DNA of 13,009 bases from CAZOIA01 sp964579675 (GTDB lineage Bacteria; Planctomycetota; Phycisphaerae; UBA1845; PWPN01): NCBI GenBank assembly GCA_964579675.1, contig CAZOIA010000155.1, forward strand, positions 1-13,009, given 5' to 3'. Under the pieces are notes generated by a model. That model searched no databases. It saw nothing but the letters and a program-made list of their open reading frames with translations, and had not been told where the DNA came from. Both the position numbers and the translations under genes were made by a program. Below are positions 1-7,671 of this stretch, piece by piece; positions within the stretch are counted from its first letter, which is position 1, and every line of letters begins with the position of its first letter.

Positions 1-63
1 AGAGATGATGCGGGTGATAGCCCATAATCTCTTCACGGATAGATCACTCGCAGTATCTCAGTG

Positions 64-1023
64 ATGAAAGCATTTGCCATGTTATTGATTACTCTCTCCC
101 GGGGTCAGGAAGGCATCGACAACTGGGTGATCGTCGTGGCCGTGCTCGTGATTCTTGTTGTAATCGCGGCGATGTTTTTCTTGCTGCAGTTCGTCAGCCT
201 GTGGCTTCAGGCGTTCATGAGCAACGCCCGTGTTTCTGTCTATGATCTGATAGGAATGAAATTCCGTAAGGTCGATGCCCGCACGATTGTGATGACCAAG
301 ATCCGTGCGGTCAAGGCCGGCCTGGATATTACCACCAACGATCTGGAGACGCATTACCTGGCCGGCGGTCACGTGCCCGATGTGATCTTCTCCCTGATCG
401 CGGCCGACCGAGCACGGATCGACCTGCCTTTCAGGACCGCCTGTGCGATCGATCTAGCCGGCCGAGATATGCTTGATGCCGTACGTACCTCGGTGACTCC
501 TAAGGTGATCGACTGTCCCAGCCCTTCAAGCGGCAAAACGACTATCGATGGCGTTGCCAAGGATGGTATACAGGTCAAGGCCCGGGCACGCGTCACCGTG
601 CGGACGAGTATCGAGCGATTGATCGGTGGTGCTACCGAAGAAACGATCATCGCCCGCGTCGGCGAGGGAATAGTGACCAGTATCGGCTCCTCCATTGACT
701 ATAAGCGGGTACTCGCAAATCCCGATACGATCTCCAAGTGGGTGTTGGAGAAGGGATTGGATGCCGGTACCGCCTTCGAGATTCTGTCAATCGATATCGC
801 CGATGTGGATGTCGGGACGAACGTCGGTGCCCAGCTCCAAGCCGATCAGGCCGACGCGGATAAGCGCCGATTCCAGGCTGAGGCGGAACAACGAGCGGCC
901 ATGGCCCGGGCACGTGAGGCGGAGATGAGTGCCCTGGTCCAGGAAAACCGAGCCAAAGTGGTCGAGGCTGAGGCCACTGTCCCCTTCGCGATGGCCGGAG
1001 CGTTCCGAAGCGGCAACCTCTGA
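64..1023 (+). CDS. floA: Flotillin-like protein FloA (membrane microdomain scaffold), C-terminally short
   Basis: FloA-type flotillin, a membrane-anchored scaffold that oligomerises into lipid-ordered microdomains. A hydrophobic segment at about residues 21-47 is followed by the family core: ARVSVYDLIGMKFRKV, THYLAGGHVPDV, AIDLAGRDMLDAV, ERLIGGATEETIIARVGEGI and GTAFEILSIDIADVDVG. An Ala/Glu-rich coiled coil (ADQADADKRRFQAEAEQRAA onward) completes it. This matches B. subtilis FloA closely from memory, with a small insertion (PSSGKT) near residue 157. I chose ATG 64; GTG 61 directly precedes it in frame, and no clear Shine-Dalgarno sequence is visible. The protein stops after AFRSGNL, where the family continues Gly-Val-Met-Asp plus about 30 residues. 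The codons after the TGA read V-M-D, so the stop sits where a glycine is expected. No NfeD-like partner is visible, though upstream sequence is cut off. Family assignment is very secure; completeness is not. Confidence 0.93.
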   Translation: MKAFAMLLITLSRGQEGIDNWVIVVAVLVILVVIAAMFFLLQFVSLWLQAFMSNARVSVYDLIGMKFRKVDARTIVMTKIRAVKAGLDITTNDLETHYLAGGHVPDVIFSLIAADRARIDLPFRTACAIDLAGRDMLDAVRTSVTPKVIDCPSPSSGKTTIDGVAKDGIQVKARARVTVRTSIERLIGGATEETIIARVGEGIVTSIGSSIDYKRVLANPDTISKWVLEKGLDAGTAFEILSIDIADVDVGTNVGAQLQADQADADKRRFQAEAEQRAAMARAREAEMSALVQENRAKVVEAEATVPFAMAGAFRSGNL

Positions 1024-1084
1024 GTGATGGATTGCGGCCGTTACCAGGTCTGCGAGAGACGGGTTGTCTGAAAAGATCATTGCC

Positions 1085-1345
1085 ATGACGGAATCAGAGG
1101 TCCGACATATCTACGTGGCCCTGCTTGGCCAAGGTAATGACAGTTGGCGGCAGGTCGAAGCGGTGTCTGAGGGGGAGAATGCATACCGCATTGTCTCGAG
1201 GAACGATTGCCCCGAAGAGCGATGGGAGTACGGCACGGGAGAAAGGGTGCGCTGTCGTACTACCACCTTGCCCACCGGCGAGCGCGTGCTTGTCGCGACC
1301 CAACGTCTGGAGTCCAGAGGGAAAGATCGTGCATCCGGCTCGTGA
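1085..1345 (+). CDS. Small conserved-looking hypothetical protein (86 aa)
   Basis: A short soluble protein beginning MTESEVRHIYVALLGQG. The ATG at 1085 is preferred; a TTG at 1064 lies in frame upstream. The body has spaced aromatic and glycine positions: W-R-Q-V-E-A, AYRIVSRN, ERWEYGTGERVRCR, then TGERVLVATQRL. This resembles a recurring small uncharacterised bacterial protein in which a Trp-x-Pro/Gln-Val-x-Ala strand leads to a YRI strand, a W-x-F/Y-x-x-G-x-x-V-x-C strand and a final LVA strand, suggesting a small beta barrel. That resemblance is from memory, and I cannot name a family or function. It has no membrane segment or signal peptide. It lies 61 bases after floA on the same strand and may share its transcript. 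The last 12 residues (LESRGKDRASGS) look unstructured. Confidence 0.6.
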   Translation: MTESEVRHIYVALLGQGNDSWRQVEAVSEGENAYRIVSRNDCPEERWEYGTGERVRCRTTTLPTGERVLVATQRLESRGKDRASGS

Positions 1346-1475
1346 TGATCGGGTATGGCGAAAGCGTATGCTTGACAATTCCGGGCTGGGGCCGAAACAC
1401 GAGTGCCATGGTTCGTCATGGCGCACCCGCGTGCCGATATGCGTGGCATTAGACTTGCGATACGAAAGGAACATC

Positions 1476-1691
1476 ATGAGTAAGTGGCAGAGACAGCGCG
1501 AGGAAAAAGAAGACCGCGCAACGGAGCTTACGGTGCCCAGGCTCCTGACCAGGACATTGTTCTTCGGCGCTCTAATCGGCTTTGCGGTGTGGTGGCCATG
1601 GGAGCTGGTGCCCCGGCTGCTCATGTGCGCTGGCGGGGGACTGGCGTACATGATAATCGCCTATTCAACGCCATTAAGACGACACATGTAG
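1476..1691 (+). CDS. Small two-helix membrane protein (71 aa)
   Basis: Starts MSKWQRQREEKEDRATE with ATG at 1476, behind a good Shine-Dalgarno sequence (GAAAGGA at 1463-1469, six bases before the ATG). A charged cytoplasmic-looking N terminus of about 22 residues is followed by two hydrophobic segments, roughly LLTRTLFFGALIGFAVWWPW (residues 24-43) and VPRLLMCAGGGLAYMIIAYS (46-65), joined by a very short turn, with a basic tail (PLRRHM). This is the shape of a helical hairpin membrane protein with both ends inside. An open frame extends upstream to 1125, but that part overlaps the previous gene and lacks the composition of a real protein, so the shorter start is chosen. I recognise no family. 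It lies downstream of floA on the same strand, so a membrane-microdomain link is possible but unproven. Confidence 0.55.
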   Translation: MSKWQRQREEKEDRATELTVPRLLTRTLFFGALIGFAVWWPWELVPRLLMCAGGGLAYMIIAYSTPLRRHM

Positions 1692-1921
1692 GCACGAAAC
1701 CCCCGATACCTTCTGTCCCTTCATGGCAGAAAGCAGAGTGTCAGAGCAGTCGCCTACGAGTGCCTTGAATCCGCTGATCGCGTACTTCTGATAACCTTGC
1801 CCGGAAAGGCTCAAACGAGAGATGGCGGACACACTGTCGGGCCAACGAGCAACAGTTGCGCCATTCCACCCATTAGGCCTGTAGCGAGAAGAAGAAAGAG
1901 AAAGGCCCTGCCTGGGAGTGA

Positions 1922-3355
1922 ATGTACGCGATGCGACTGTATCTGATCAACCCCTCCAGCCCGCTTGTCACCATGGTCAAGGTCAGGGAGAGCCGCTGGA
2001 ACCGTTACCGCGTCTGGAAGCCGCTCAGTCTTATGGTTCTCGCGGGCCTGACGCCACCGGAGTGGGAGATCTCCATCTTCGACGAGAACCTCGACGCGCC
2101 GGACTATCCGACCCTGCCTCGACCGGACCTTGTAGGGATCACTGCTTTCACCTCGCAGGCGAACCGCGCCTACGAAGTGGCCGCTCACTTCCGGCGTCTG
2201 GGCGTGCCTGTCGTTATGGGCGGTATCCACGCGACCATGTGCTTGGACGAGGCCATGGAGCGTGCGGACTCGGTCGTCACGGGGGAAGCTGAGGACATCT
2301 GGCCGCAGGTCCTGGAAGATGCCCAGCATGGCAACCTGAAGCGCCGGTATGATGGAGGGTTCGCCGAGATAAGCAATGTCCCATTCGCCCGCCATGACCT
2401 GCTGGCTACGGGATATGCCTTCGGAGCCATTCAAACCACACGTGGCTGTCCGTTGAACTGCAGCTTCTGCAGCGTGACGGCGTTCAACGGGGCCCGCTAC
2501 CGGCAGCGACCCATTCCGGATGTCGTACGGGAGTTCCAGGCCATCCGCGAGAAGCTCGTCCTGATCGTGGATGATAACTTGATCGGCACGCGTCCTGACC
2601 ACATCGCCCGCGCCAAGGATCTGTTCCGCGCCATGGCACGGGCTGATCTGCACAAGCAATGGATTGCCCAGGCCACCATCAACTTCGCCGATGACGAAGA
2701 ACTCCTGGCGTTGGCCGCGAAGGCCGGGTGCAGGGGTGTCTTCATCGGTTTCGAGACCCCCACGCCGGAAGGGCTTGCGGAGCTTGGCAAGAAATTCAAC
2801 CTTGTCAAGGGTCGCGACTTCCGCGCCTCCGTGAGGCGTATCCAGCGGCACAGAATTCTGGTCGTGGGCTCCTTCATCATCGGCTTGGATGTGGACGAAT
2901 CCGGCATCGGAAGACGTATCGCCGAGGCGGCTGGTCACTACGGTGTGGACAATCTGAACGCGCTGTTCCTGACACCCTTGCCCGGCACGCGCCTCTGGGA
3001 CCAGATGGAATCGGAAGGTCGCATTACTCTCCACATGTTCCCGCGGGATTGGGCGTATTACACGCTGACCTTCCCGGTGGCCCGGTACAAGCGCTTGTCG
3101 CTAAACGATGTACTCAAGGAAATGGTCTCTTGCGATCAGCGCTTCTATTCCATGCCACGGATTCTGCACAGGGTATGGGGCAACTTGTGGCGACGCCGCA
3201 GGCCACTGATTACCTTGGTGGGAAATCTCTCATACAGGCGCAACTCGCAACTCGCGGCCAAGGCATACGCGAAATTCGAGTGCCAACGCGGCCACAGGCA
3301 CGATTGGGTGAACGGAATGCAAGGACAACCGAATGCAGACATCAGTGCTGGATGA
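1922..3355 (+). CDS. B12-binding-domain radical SAM protein (class B type)
   Basis: Radical SAM enzyme with an N-terminal cobalamin-binding-type Rossmann domain. Residues 1-150 carry MRLYLINPSSPLV, DLVGITAFTSQANRAYEVA and MGGIHAT followed by the usual DSVVTGEAEDIWPQVL segment. The radical SAM core begins at TTRGCPLNCSFCSV, with the cluster cysteines C176, C180 and C183 (CxxxCxxC). It continues with VDDNLIG in place of the GGE strand, GFETPTPEGLAELGKK-N and FLTPLPGTRLWDQMESEGRI. The second half resembles the DUF4070-type tail seen in hopanoid-modifying and related enzymes. No DxHxxG motif is visible, so cobalamin would bind without a protein histidine, as in many family members, or not at all. 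The substrate is unknown; methyl transfer or C-C chemistry is the family norm. ATG 1922 is three bases after GGGAG (1914-1918); ATG 1931 (MRLYLIN) is an equally plausible start. It stands alone and converges on the next operon. Confidence 0.88.
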   Translation: MYAMRLYLINPSSPLVTMVKVRESRWNRYRVWKPLSLMVLAGLTPPEWEISIFDENLDAPDYPTLPRPDLVGITAFTSQANRAYEVAAHFRRLGVPVVMGGIHATMCLDEAMERADSVVTGEAEDIWPQVLEDAQHGNLKRRYDGGFAEISNVPFARHDLLATGYAFGAIQTTRGCPLNCSFCSVTAFNGARYRQRPIPDVVREFQAIREKLVLIVDDNLIGTRPDHIARAKDLFRAMARADLHKQWIAQATINFADDEELLALAAKAGCRGVFIGFETPTPEGLAELGKKFNLVKGRDFRASVRRIQRHRILVVGSFIIGLDVDESGIGRRIAEAAGHYGVDNLNALFLTPLPGTRLWDQMESEGRITLHMFPRDWAYYTLTFPVARYKRLSLNDVLKEMVSCDQRFYSMPRILHRVWGNLWRRRRPLITLVGNLSYRRNSQLAAKAYAKFECQRGHRHDWVNGMQGQPNADISAG

Positions 3356-3396
3356 GTCGCTTGCAGCGTTTCCTGGCTCGTTCGAACAGAGAGGGC

Positions 3397-3412
3397 GGGA
3401 TCTTCAGATCCC
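3397..3412. terminator. Possible hairpin between convergent genes
   Basis: A perfect six-base inverted repeat, GGGATC-TTCA-GATCCC, lies in the 97-base gap between the converging radical SAM and sialidase-like genes. No run of T follows on either strand, so it is not a classical intrinsic terminator. Its position between two gene ends is the main reason to list it. Confidence 0.25.
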
Positions 3413-3452
3413 ACAATGGCCCCTGCAAAACCGCAACCACTTTATCAGGCCA

Positions 3453-4799
3453 TCAGCTTGTCGAAATTGAATGTGCCGAGGACGCCGCCGGCAGCGGCCC
3501 ACCATCGCAGGTCAAGCTGATGGTATAACGGTTGTGCCACCTGTTGCGGGTCTCGTCGAAATCGCGATCAACCCAGATGCGCGTATCCTTTGTCTTGCGC
3601 GAGACCTTCAGGCGAAAGAAGTGAATGCTGAGATACTGGTCCCGACCACCAATCGCGTCGTCGGCTCCGAAGTGGCCCGCGCAGGCGATGCGCCCGTCCG
3701 CTAGAGCCTGTATCCAGGGTTGATAGACCTCAGGCCCAAGGCGAGGAATACCGTCGAGTGGCTGCCAAGTCTGTCCCAGGTCGTCGGACCAGCTATATCG
3801 GCCCGGCCGCATGCGCCCGACCAGCAAGCCGTCCTTTGCGAGGCATACCGTCTCCGGCACCTGGCGCGAGTGGACTTTTTCCAACGGGCCGGGGGTGAAA
3901 CCGTTGCCGCTGCGATAAACGAACTGGCGGCCCGGGTTCGCGAAAATGCTGTTGTTGAACAAGAGCAGGTCGCCGCTGGGTAATTCGACGAAATCGGTCT
4001 CGGAAACATTCTGGCCCCCGAACACGGGAAGTGGCCCGTCCCAGTTCCGCCCCTGGTCGCATGAGAAAAACAGCGTCATCTGCGTCTGATTAGTCACGTC
4101 CAGCCGCATGGCCACCCTGATCGGCCGGTCGGTGTCCCGGCCCCAGCGAGGGCCCAGCGGCACGGCCAGCACCAGCGTCCCATCACGCAACGTTCGGAGC
4201 CGATGGGGGCAGCTGGCAAAGTGCGCATCGTGGAAAAAAGGCATTTTACTCCATGTCTTGCCGTCGTCGTCCGACTCGCATAAGATCTCGTTTGGCTGGA
4301 TCGACGGGTCGAGCGAATAGCAGCTCCACAAGAAGCGCAGAAACCGCCCATCCCGCGTCCGTGCCTGGGCGAATGAGCCGGCGCTGTGGTGAAACCGGCA
4401 CGGCTCGCGGGAGATCACCTTCCATGTAGTGAGGTTGTCTCTCGATTCGAGGATCACCAGTTCCATGCGATACTGTGATTTGTCGTAACCCACCGGCAGC
4501 GACATCTCGTACCACTGCTCTCGCGTGCATTGCGGCAGGGGCTTTTCGGGCCGCGTCACCTCTTCGCAGGTCAGGTACCACTGGCCTCGCTGGCCCGGGA
4601 AGAACGAAACCCACGACGTGTAGCTCGGCCGATAGCTCGATTGATAGACCTTGCGTGACTCGAACTCGATGGCCTCAACGGCTGGCGCCACAGAGGCCGG
4701 CGCGCTGGCGGTGTCCGAATTTGCATGGCTCTCCGCGAGAGAGGACGTGAATATCGCAACTCCGATGGCCAACCATACCAATCTCGCGCAGGTGTTCAT
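3453..4799 (-). CDS. Secreted BNR/Asp-box sialidase-like protein
   Basis: An exported beta-propeller protein of the sialidase (neuraminidase) superfamily. The N terminus MNTCARLVWLAIGVAIFTSS with cleavage near SHA is a signal peptide. Asp boxes (S-x-D-x-G-x-T-W) are visible at 176-183 (SDDDGKTW), 246-253 (SCDQGRNW) and 338-345 (SDDLGQTW), with a degenerate one at 119-126 (SRDNLTTW). The fold is therefore well supported. I cannot trace a complete arginine triad plus Tyr/Glu, so enzymatic sialidase activity is inferred; many bacterial members act on other glycans. The start has a good Shine-Dalgarno sequence (GGGAG), which overlaps the stop region of the upstream gene 5 bases away, so the two are co-transcribed. 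The last residues (AASSAHSISTS) have poor codon bias, while the neighbouring frame reads GVLGTFNFDKLMA to a TGA at 3445-3447 with almost all C/G third positions. This suggests a frameshift near 3480-3500. Confidence 0.82.
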   Translation of the reverse strand: MNTCARLVWLAIGVAIFTSSLAESHANSDTASAPASVAPAVEAIEFESRKVYQSSYRPSYTSWVSFFPGQRGQWYLTCEEVTRPEKPLPQCTREQWYEMSLPVGYDKSQYRMELVILESRDNLTTWKVISREPCRFHHSAGSFAQARTRDGRFLRFLWSCYSLDPSIQPNEILCESDDDGKTWSKMPFFHDAHFASCPHRLRTLRDGTLVLAVPLGPRWGRDTDRPIRVAMRLDVTNQTQMTLFFSCDQGRNWDGPLPVFGGQNVSETDFVELPSGDLLLFNNSIFANPGRQFVYRSGNGFTPGPLEKVHSRQVPETVCLAKDGLLVGRMRPGRYSWSDDLGQTWQPLDGIPRLGPEVYQPWIQALADGRIACAGHFGADDAIGGRDQYLSIHFFRLKVSRKTKDTRIWVDRDFDETRNRWHNRYTISLTCDGGPLPAASSAHSISTS

Positions 4800-4804
4800 C
4801 AGCT

Positions 4805-7057
4805 CTACTCCCGGCGTGCGCCCTCGAGCATCGCCACTTTTTCTTTCAGTGGCCGGTAAACATACTCAGCCATCGTCGCGATCGCACCACGGTCGGACTG
4901 GTCGCGTGCCACGCGGGCGTAGGCCTCCAGAGCCGTCCGCGCACTCGCCAACGCAGCCTCGGCGTGTTGCAGCGCATCAGCCGCTCTCTTCTCCGACTCC
5001 GCCTGTGCGGCGCGGCGGACGTGATCGATCGTATCCAGATAACCGATACCGAACTCCAGTCGACCTACCCAGTATGCCACGTATGATCGACCTGTCGACG
5101 TGGCCTTGTCCTGAGCCCGGCGGGCCGCTTCCGCGGCACGTTGATAACCGCGACGGTCTTCGGCCAACTCGCCGGGCGTCGCAGCCGGCCTCCAGTGTTT
5201 CATGATCATCCCTGGCACGGGAAACGTCAGCCCCAAGCCGTGTTCTTCCAGGGCAATCGTAGTCGCTTCCAACTCGCGGAACACGGTCAGCATGTCGTCC
5301 ACGCAGGCCTCTCCACAGACCGCGCCGATCTGATCGCGGTACACGCTATCCGGCACGGTATCTGCATGCCACGCCGCCCGCGCCAGATAGGCTACGCAGG
5401 GGTCGTGATCGCCGATCAGCCAGTAGCGGGTGGAGAAGCCGGCCCAGCCGTTTCGGCGAAGCTCTCGAGTGAGCTCATGCAGCGAGCCGGTCGCCAACTG
5501 AGGCAGCACACCAACGTTGTCATCGTGCAGCGTGTAAATCAGAGTGCTCGGTAGCTCGCGGCCGCCAATGCTCTCGAGAACTTCTTTCCGCCGCAGGATT
5601 CGCGAAGGAGTGTAGTCCACGAAGTTCAACGTCTCCGAGCCCGGCGGCAGGATCCTTGGCAACACCGGGCACAGCTCCTCGGCGAAGCAATCATAGATCA
5701 AGCGGACATCTGGACGACGGGAGTCCTGGAGCACCTTGAGGTCATTGAGCAAACGATCATAAAAACAGAGAGTGACGATATCGCCCTTCACCTCCCGTAC
5801 GGCTCGTTCGGCACCGCCCGGATAGTCGCTACGGCGACCGGCGGCGGCGAGTACCTCAGTGAGCGGCCGAACCTTCTCAATACCGTATTTGGCGTCCAGT
5901 GCTTTCCAGGCGCTTTCATACTGGCCGAGCCACTGGCGGTGCTCCTGCACACCGAGGGCCACGAAGTCCGATTCGGGATAGGTGTTGATCGTCGCGCGCA
6001 GTACGGCCACGGCCAGTTCATTGAGGGCCGGATCAGACATGCCGGTGCCGGTGCCGGGCACCACGGTCAAAGCGCCCACCTGGTGGACCTTTTGGGCGTC
6101 TTTGAGCAGCGGCCCAAACTCGCATGGAAACTCCCCGAGATTGGCGTTGATCACGCTCTGCATTCCGCGCCGCCGGGCATAATCCATCAGATTGTGCACC
6201 AGCCGCTCGCCCGCAGTGGAGAGGTCGTCATAGCTGGCCTTCTGTGGCAGGTCGGGATTCCAGAAACTTCTCGCCTGTCCAAAGAGATGCCGTCCAGGCA
6301 TGTCTTCGGTAATGGGAAAGTCAAAACCGAAAAACAGGGTTGCTGACCGCCGCTTGATGCCCCCGGCCTCGTAGTGCACAAAAGGATGCCACGGCCACAT
6401 GTAGACAAGAATGCGGTTGAACTTGAGCTTGGCGAGCTGGTCGATCACCGGCCGGTAGTCTGCCATACCCCACGATTCCGGACCACAGGCGAAGTCGTTC
6501 ATGACCCGCCATTGCCGGATACTCATCACCGGCTCCAGGCGGATCTCTCGCTCGGGAAACCGGAGCTCGGCGGACTTGGTGGGCAGTACATCGCCGTGGA
6601 GGAGATAGCGTACGCCCCATCGTTGGACCAGTTCGTAGACCGCCCATAGTGTTGCCCGCGGACTGCCGCCGCCGACGGTGAGCGTTTGCCCCTCCGTCCG
6701 AAGAAGGATTGCTTGATCACCAAGCCCCTCCTTGACGACGCCCACGCGAAAAATGAATCCTTGTCCACCCGGTTTCGGGGCGATTGGGGCCTCCACGTCG
6801 AAGAGCTTCTTCAGATAAACCTGCAGCTCCTGCGCGGCGAACCTCTCGAGGGGATCCGCCGATACCGCAAGGACAATCGTGGCCCTCGGCTTGGTGCCCG
6901 CGTCGCAATTCAAGAGCACGCGCCTGGGCTTGTCAGACTGCTGCGGTTGGGCCGCCATTGTGAGCGCCGCCTCCGCAAGCCAACACGACAGCGCAACCTT
7001 TATGAGCGGTAAGATCAGCTTTCGCAGCCCCTCCATGGCCGAAGTGTGCTTGTACAT
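4805..7057 (-). CDS. Secreted DUF4838 / alpha-glucuronidase-GH20-like glycoside hydrolase family protein
   Basis: A large exported protein (750 aa from this start) of the type annotated DUF4838 or alpha-glucuronidase-like. The ATG at 7057 is preceded by GAGGG eight bases upstream and gives a normal signal peptide (MYKHTSAMEGLRKLILPLIK onward, cleavage near TMA-AQ). An upstream in-frame ATG at 7129 would give an unusually long basic n-region. Residues about 55-165 form the zincin-like GH20/GH67 N-terminal fold (ERFAAQELQVYLKKLF, then SPRATLWAVYELVQRWGVRY and PEREI). A barrel-like region follows with QLAKLKFNRILVYMWPWHPF, SVINANLGEFPCEFGPL and YPESDFVALGVQEHRQW. The last 120 residues are helical and Ala/Glu/Arg-rich. 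The likely role is cleavage of a uronic-acid or hexosamine-type linkage outside the cytoplasm, but catalytic residues cannot be assigned with certainty. It is the first gene of a two-gene operon with the sialidase-like protein. Confidence 0.8.
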   Translation of the reverse strand: MYKHTSAMEGLRKLILPLIKVALSCWLAEAALTMAAQPQQSDKPRRVLLNCDAGTKPRATIVLAVSADPLERFAAQELQVYLKKLFDVEAPIAPKPGGQGFIFRVGVVKEGLGDQAILLRTEGQTLTVGGGSPRATLWAVYELVQRWGVRYLLHGDVLPTKSAELRFPEREIRLEPVMSIRQWRVMNDFACGPESWGMADYRPVIDQLAKLKFNRILVYMWPWHPFVHYEAGGIKRRSATLFFGFDFPITEDMPGRHLFGQARSFWNPDLPQKASYDDLSTAGERLVHNLMDYARRRGMQSVINANLGEFPCEFGPLLKDAQKVHQVGALTVVPGTGTGMSDPALNELAVAVLRATINTYPESDFVALGVQEHRQWLGQYESAWKALDAKYGIEKVRPLTEVLAAAGRRSDYPGGAERAVREVKGDIVTLCFYDRLLNDLKVLQDSRRPDVRLIYDCFAEELCPVLPRILPPGSETLNFVDYTPSRILRRKEVLESIGGRELPSTLIYTLHDDNVGVLPQLATGSLHELTRELRRNGWAGFSTRYWLIGDHDPCVAYLARAAWHADTVPDSVYRDQIGAVCGEACVDDMLTVFRELEATTIALEEHGLGLTFPVPGMIMKHWRPAATPGELAEDRRGYQRAAEAARRAQDKATSTGRSYVAYWVGRLEFGIGYLDTIDHVRRAAQAESEKRAADALQHAEAALASARTALEAYARVARDQSDRGAIATMAEYVYRPLKEKVAMLEGARRE

Positions 7058-7186
7058 TGCTCGATCCCTCGTACTAACCCCTGAAACCTCAGCGGCTCGA
7101 GGTAACGCTCCGTTAGGTCTCCATTCCATTTAGCCGAGCCTTCCCAGATGACCCTGGTCGACGCCGCCGTCGGGCTCGGTGCGGGC

Positions 7187-7219
7187 ATTGTACCGCACCC
7201 TCGTTTCCGATAACGCTTA
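7187..7219 (-). promoter_or_regulatory. Possible promoter and operator-like palindrome for the glycan operon
   Basis: On the minus strand, TACAAT (7187-7192) is a good -10 match about 125 bases upstream of the chosen start codon. No convincing -35 hexamer sits 16-18 bases further up. Instead the region holds a short palindrome, TAA-CGC-TTA (7211-7219), whose minus-strand reading TAAGCGTTA resembles LacI-family half-site spacing (AA-N-CG-N-TT). Repressor or activator control of this sugar-related operon would be natural, but no regulator gene lies next to it. Sequence support is weak. Confidence 0.25.
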
Positions 7220-7234
7220 CTTCCAAACAGTGGG

Positions 7235-7254
7235 GTTGCTTGAGTCGAAGCAAC
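7235..7254. repeat. Perfect 7-bp inverted repeat (hairpin)
   Basis: GTTGCTT and AAGCAAC flank a six-base loop (GAGTCG). It lies between the phage-like remnant and the glycan operon promoter. Neither strand has a following T-run, so it is not a standard terminator. It may be a protein-binding site or a chance structure. Confidence 0.3.
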
Positions 7255-7323
7255 AAGCCCAAGAACAATGCCTACTCAGCAGAATCTGTGGGTGAGTTCG
7301 GCTGTCAAACCGTCCTCAGGGCG

Positions 7324-7671
7324 TCAGAAACGCCGATTTTGGCCCCTTTCAGGGCTCTCAGACGGCCCATCGTTTTGGCAGTCACTTTGGCTCCGCAGCG
7401 CCGCCTGCTCAGCCGAGCCGAGCACGGCCAGCGCGTACCTTCGCAGCATCGCGAACAGCGACAGCGAGCTGGTGATCTCGGGAATCCCGCGACTCTGGCC
7501 CGGACGCTCGGCCCGGAACAGATGAACCACTGCTTCGGCCAGCAGAAGGTCGTAGTCGAGGCCGGAGCGGAACGCCGGGTTTTCGCCCGGATGCCGCTTC
7601 AGCACGTAGTACGCGACCGGGTTGCCGTCGGCCGGCTTGCGCGTTGTGAGTTGTCGCAGCCACTTCAGCAC
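7324..7671 (-). pseudogene. Fragment resembling a lambda-family phage portal protein
   Basis: The minus strand reads a peptide with strong C/G third-position bias, including GNPVAYYVLKRHPGENPAFR, AEAVVHLFRAERPGQSRGIP and LFAMLRRYALAVLGSAEQAA. The run H-L-F-R-x-x-R-P-G-Q-x-R-G-I-P followed by L-R-R-Y-x-L-A-x-x-x-x-A-E-x-A-A is, as I recall it, characteristic of lambda GpB-type portal proteins (about 500 residues when complete). Only about 90 recognisable residues remain. After AEQAAL the frame ends in an unrelated tail and stops at 7324. Upstream the coding signal jumps to another frame, reading RYLSSKEAAKKGLGVRMTKVVPPG before a stop, so at least one frameshift or junction lies near 7670-7690. 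The open frame itself continues to a GTG at 7791 without a ribosome binding site. I read it as a leftover of an integrated phage. No other phage gene is recognisable nearby. The family call rests on motif memory, without a search. Confidence 0.5.

Noticed and set aside
1..64. Possible end of an upstream gene (frame 1 stops at 25-27; frame 2 stops at 62-64, overlapping the floA ATG)
   Set aside because: Fewer than 21 codons are visible in either frame and neither resembles an NfeD or other known C terminus, so no gene can be supported.
1372..1400. TTGACA at 1372-1377 as a -35 box for the small membrane protein
   Set aside because: Nothing resembling a -10 hexamer follows at 16-18 bases.
1811..3034. 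Long open frame (407 codons) on the minus strand
   Set aside because: It is antisense to the radical SAM gene, whose motifs are unmistakable. Its translation has no recognisable domain and mirrors the codon bias of the plus-strand gene.
2728..3528. 266-codon plus-strand frame overlapping the end of the radical SAM gene
   Set aside because: It is shifted relative to the real frame, is rich in Arg, Gly, His and Gln as expected of a shadow, and has no start signal.
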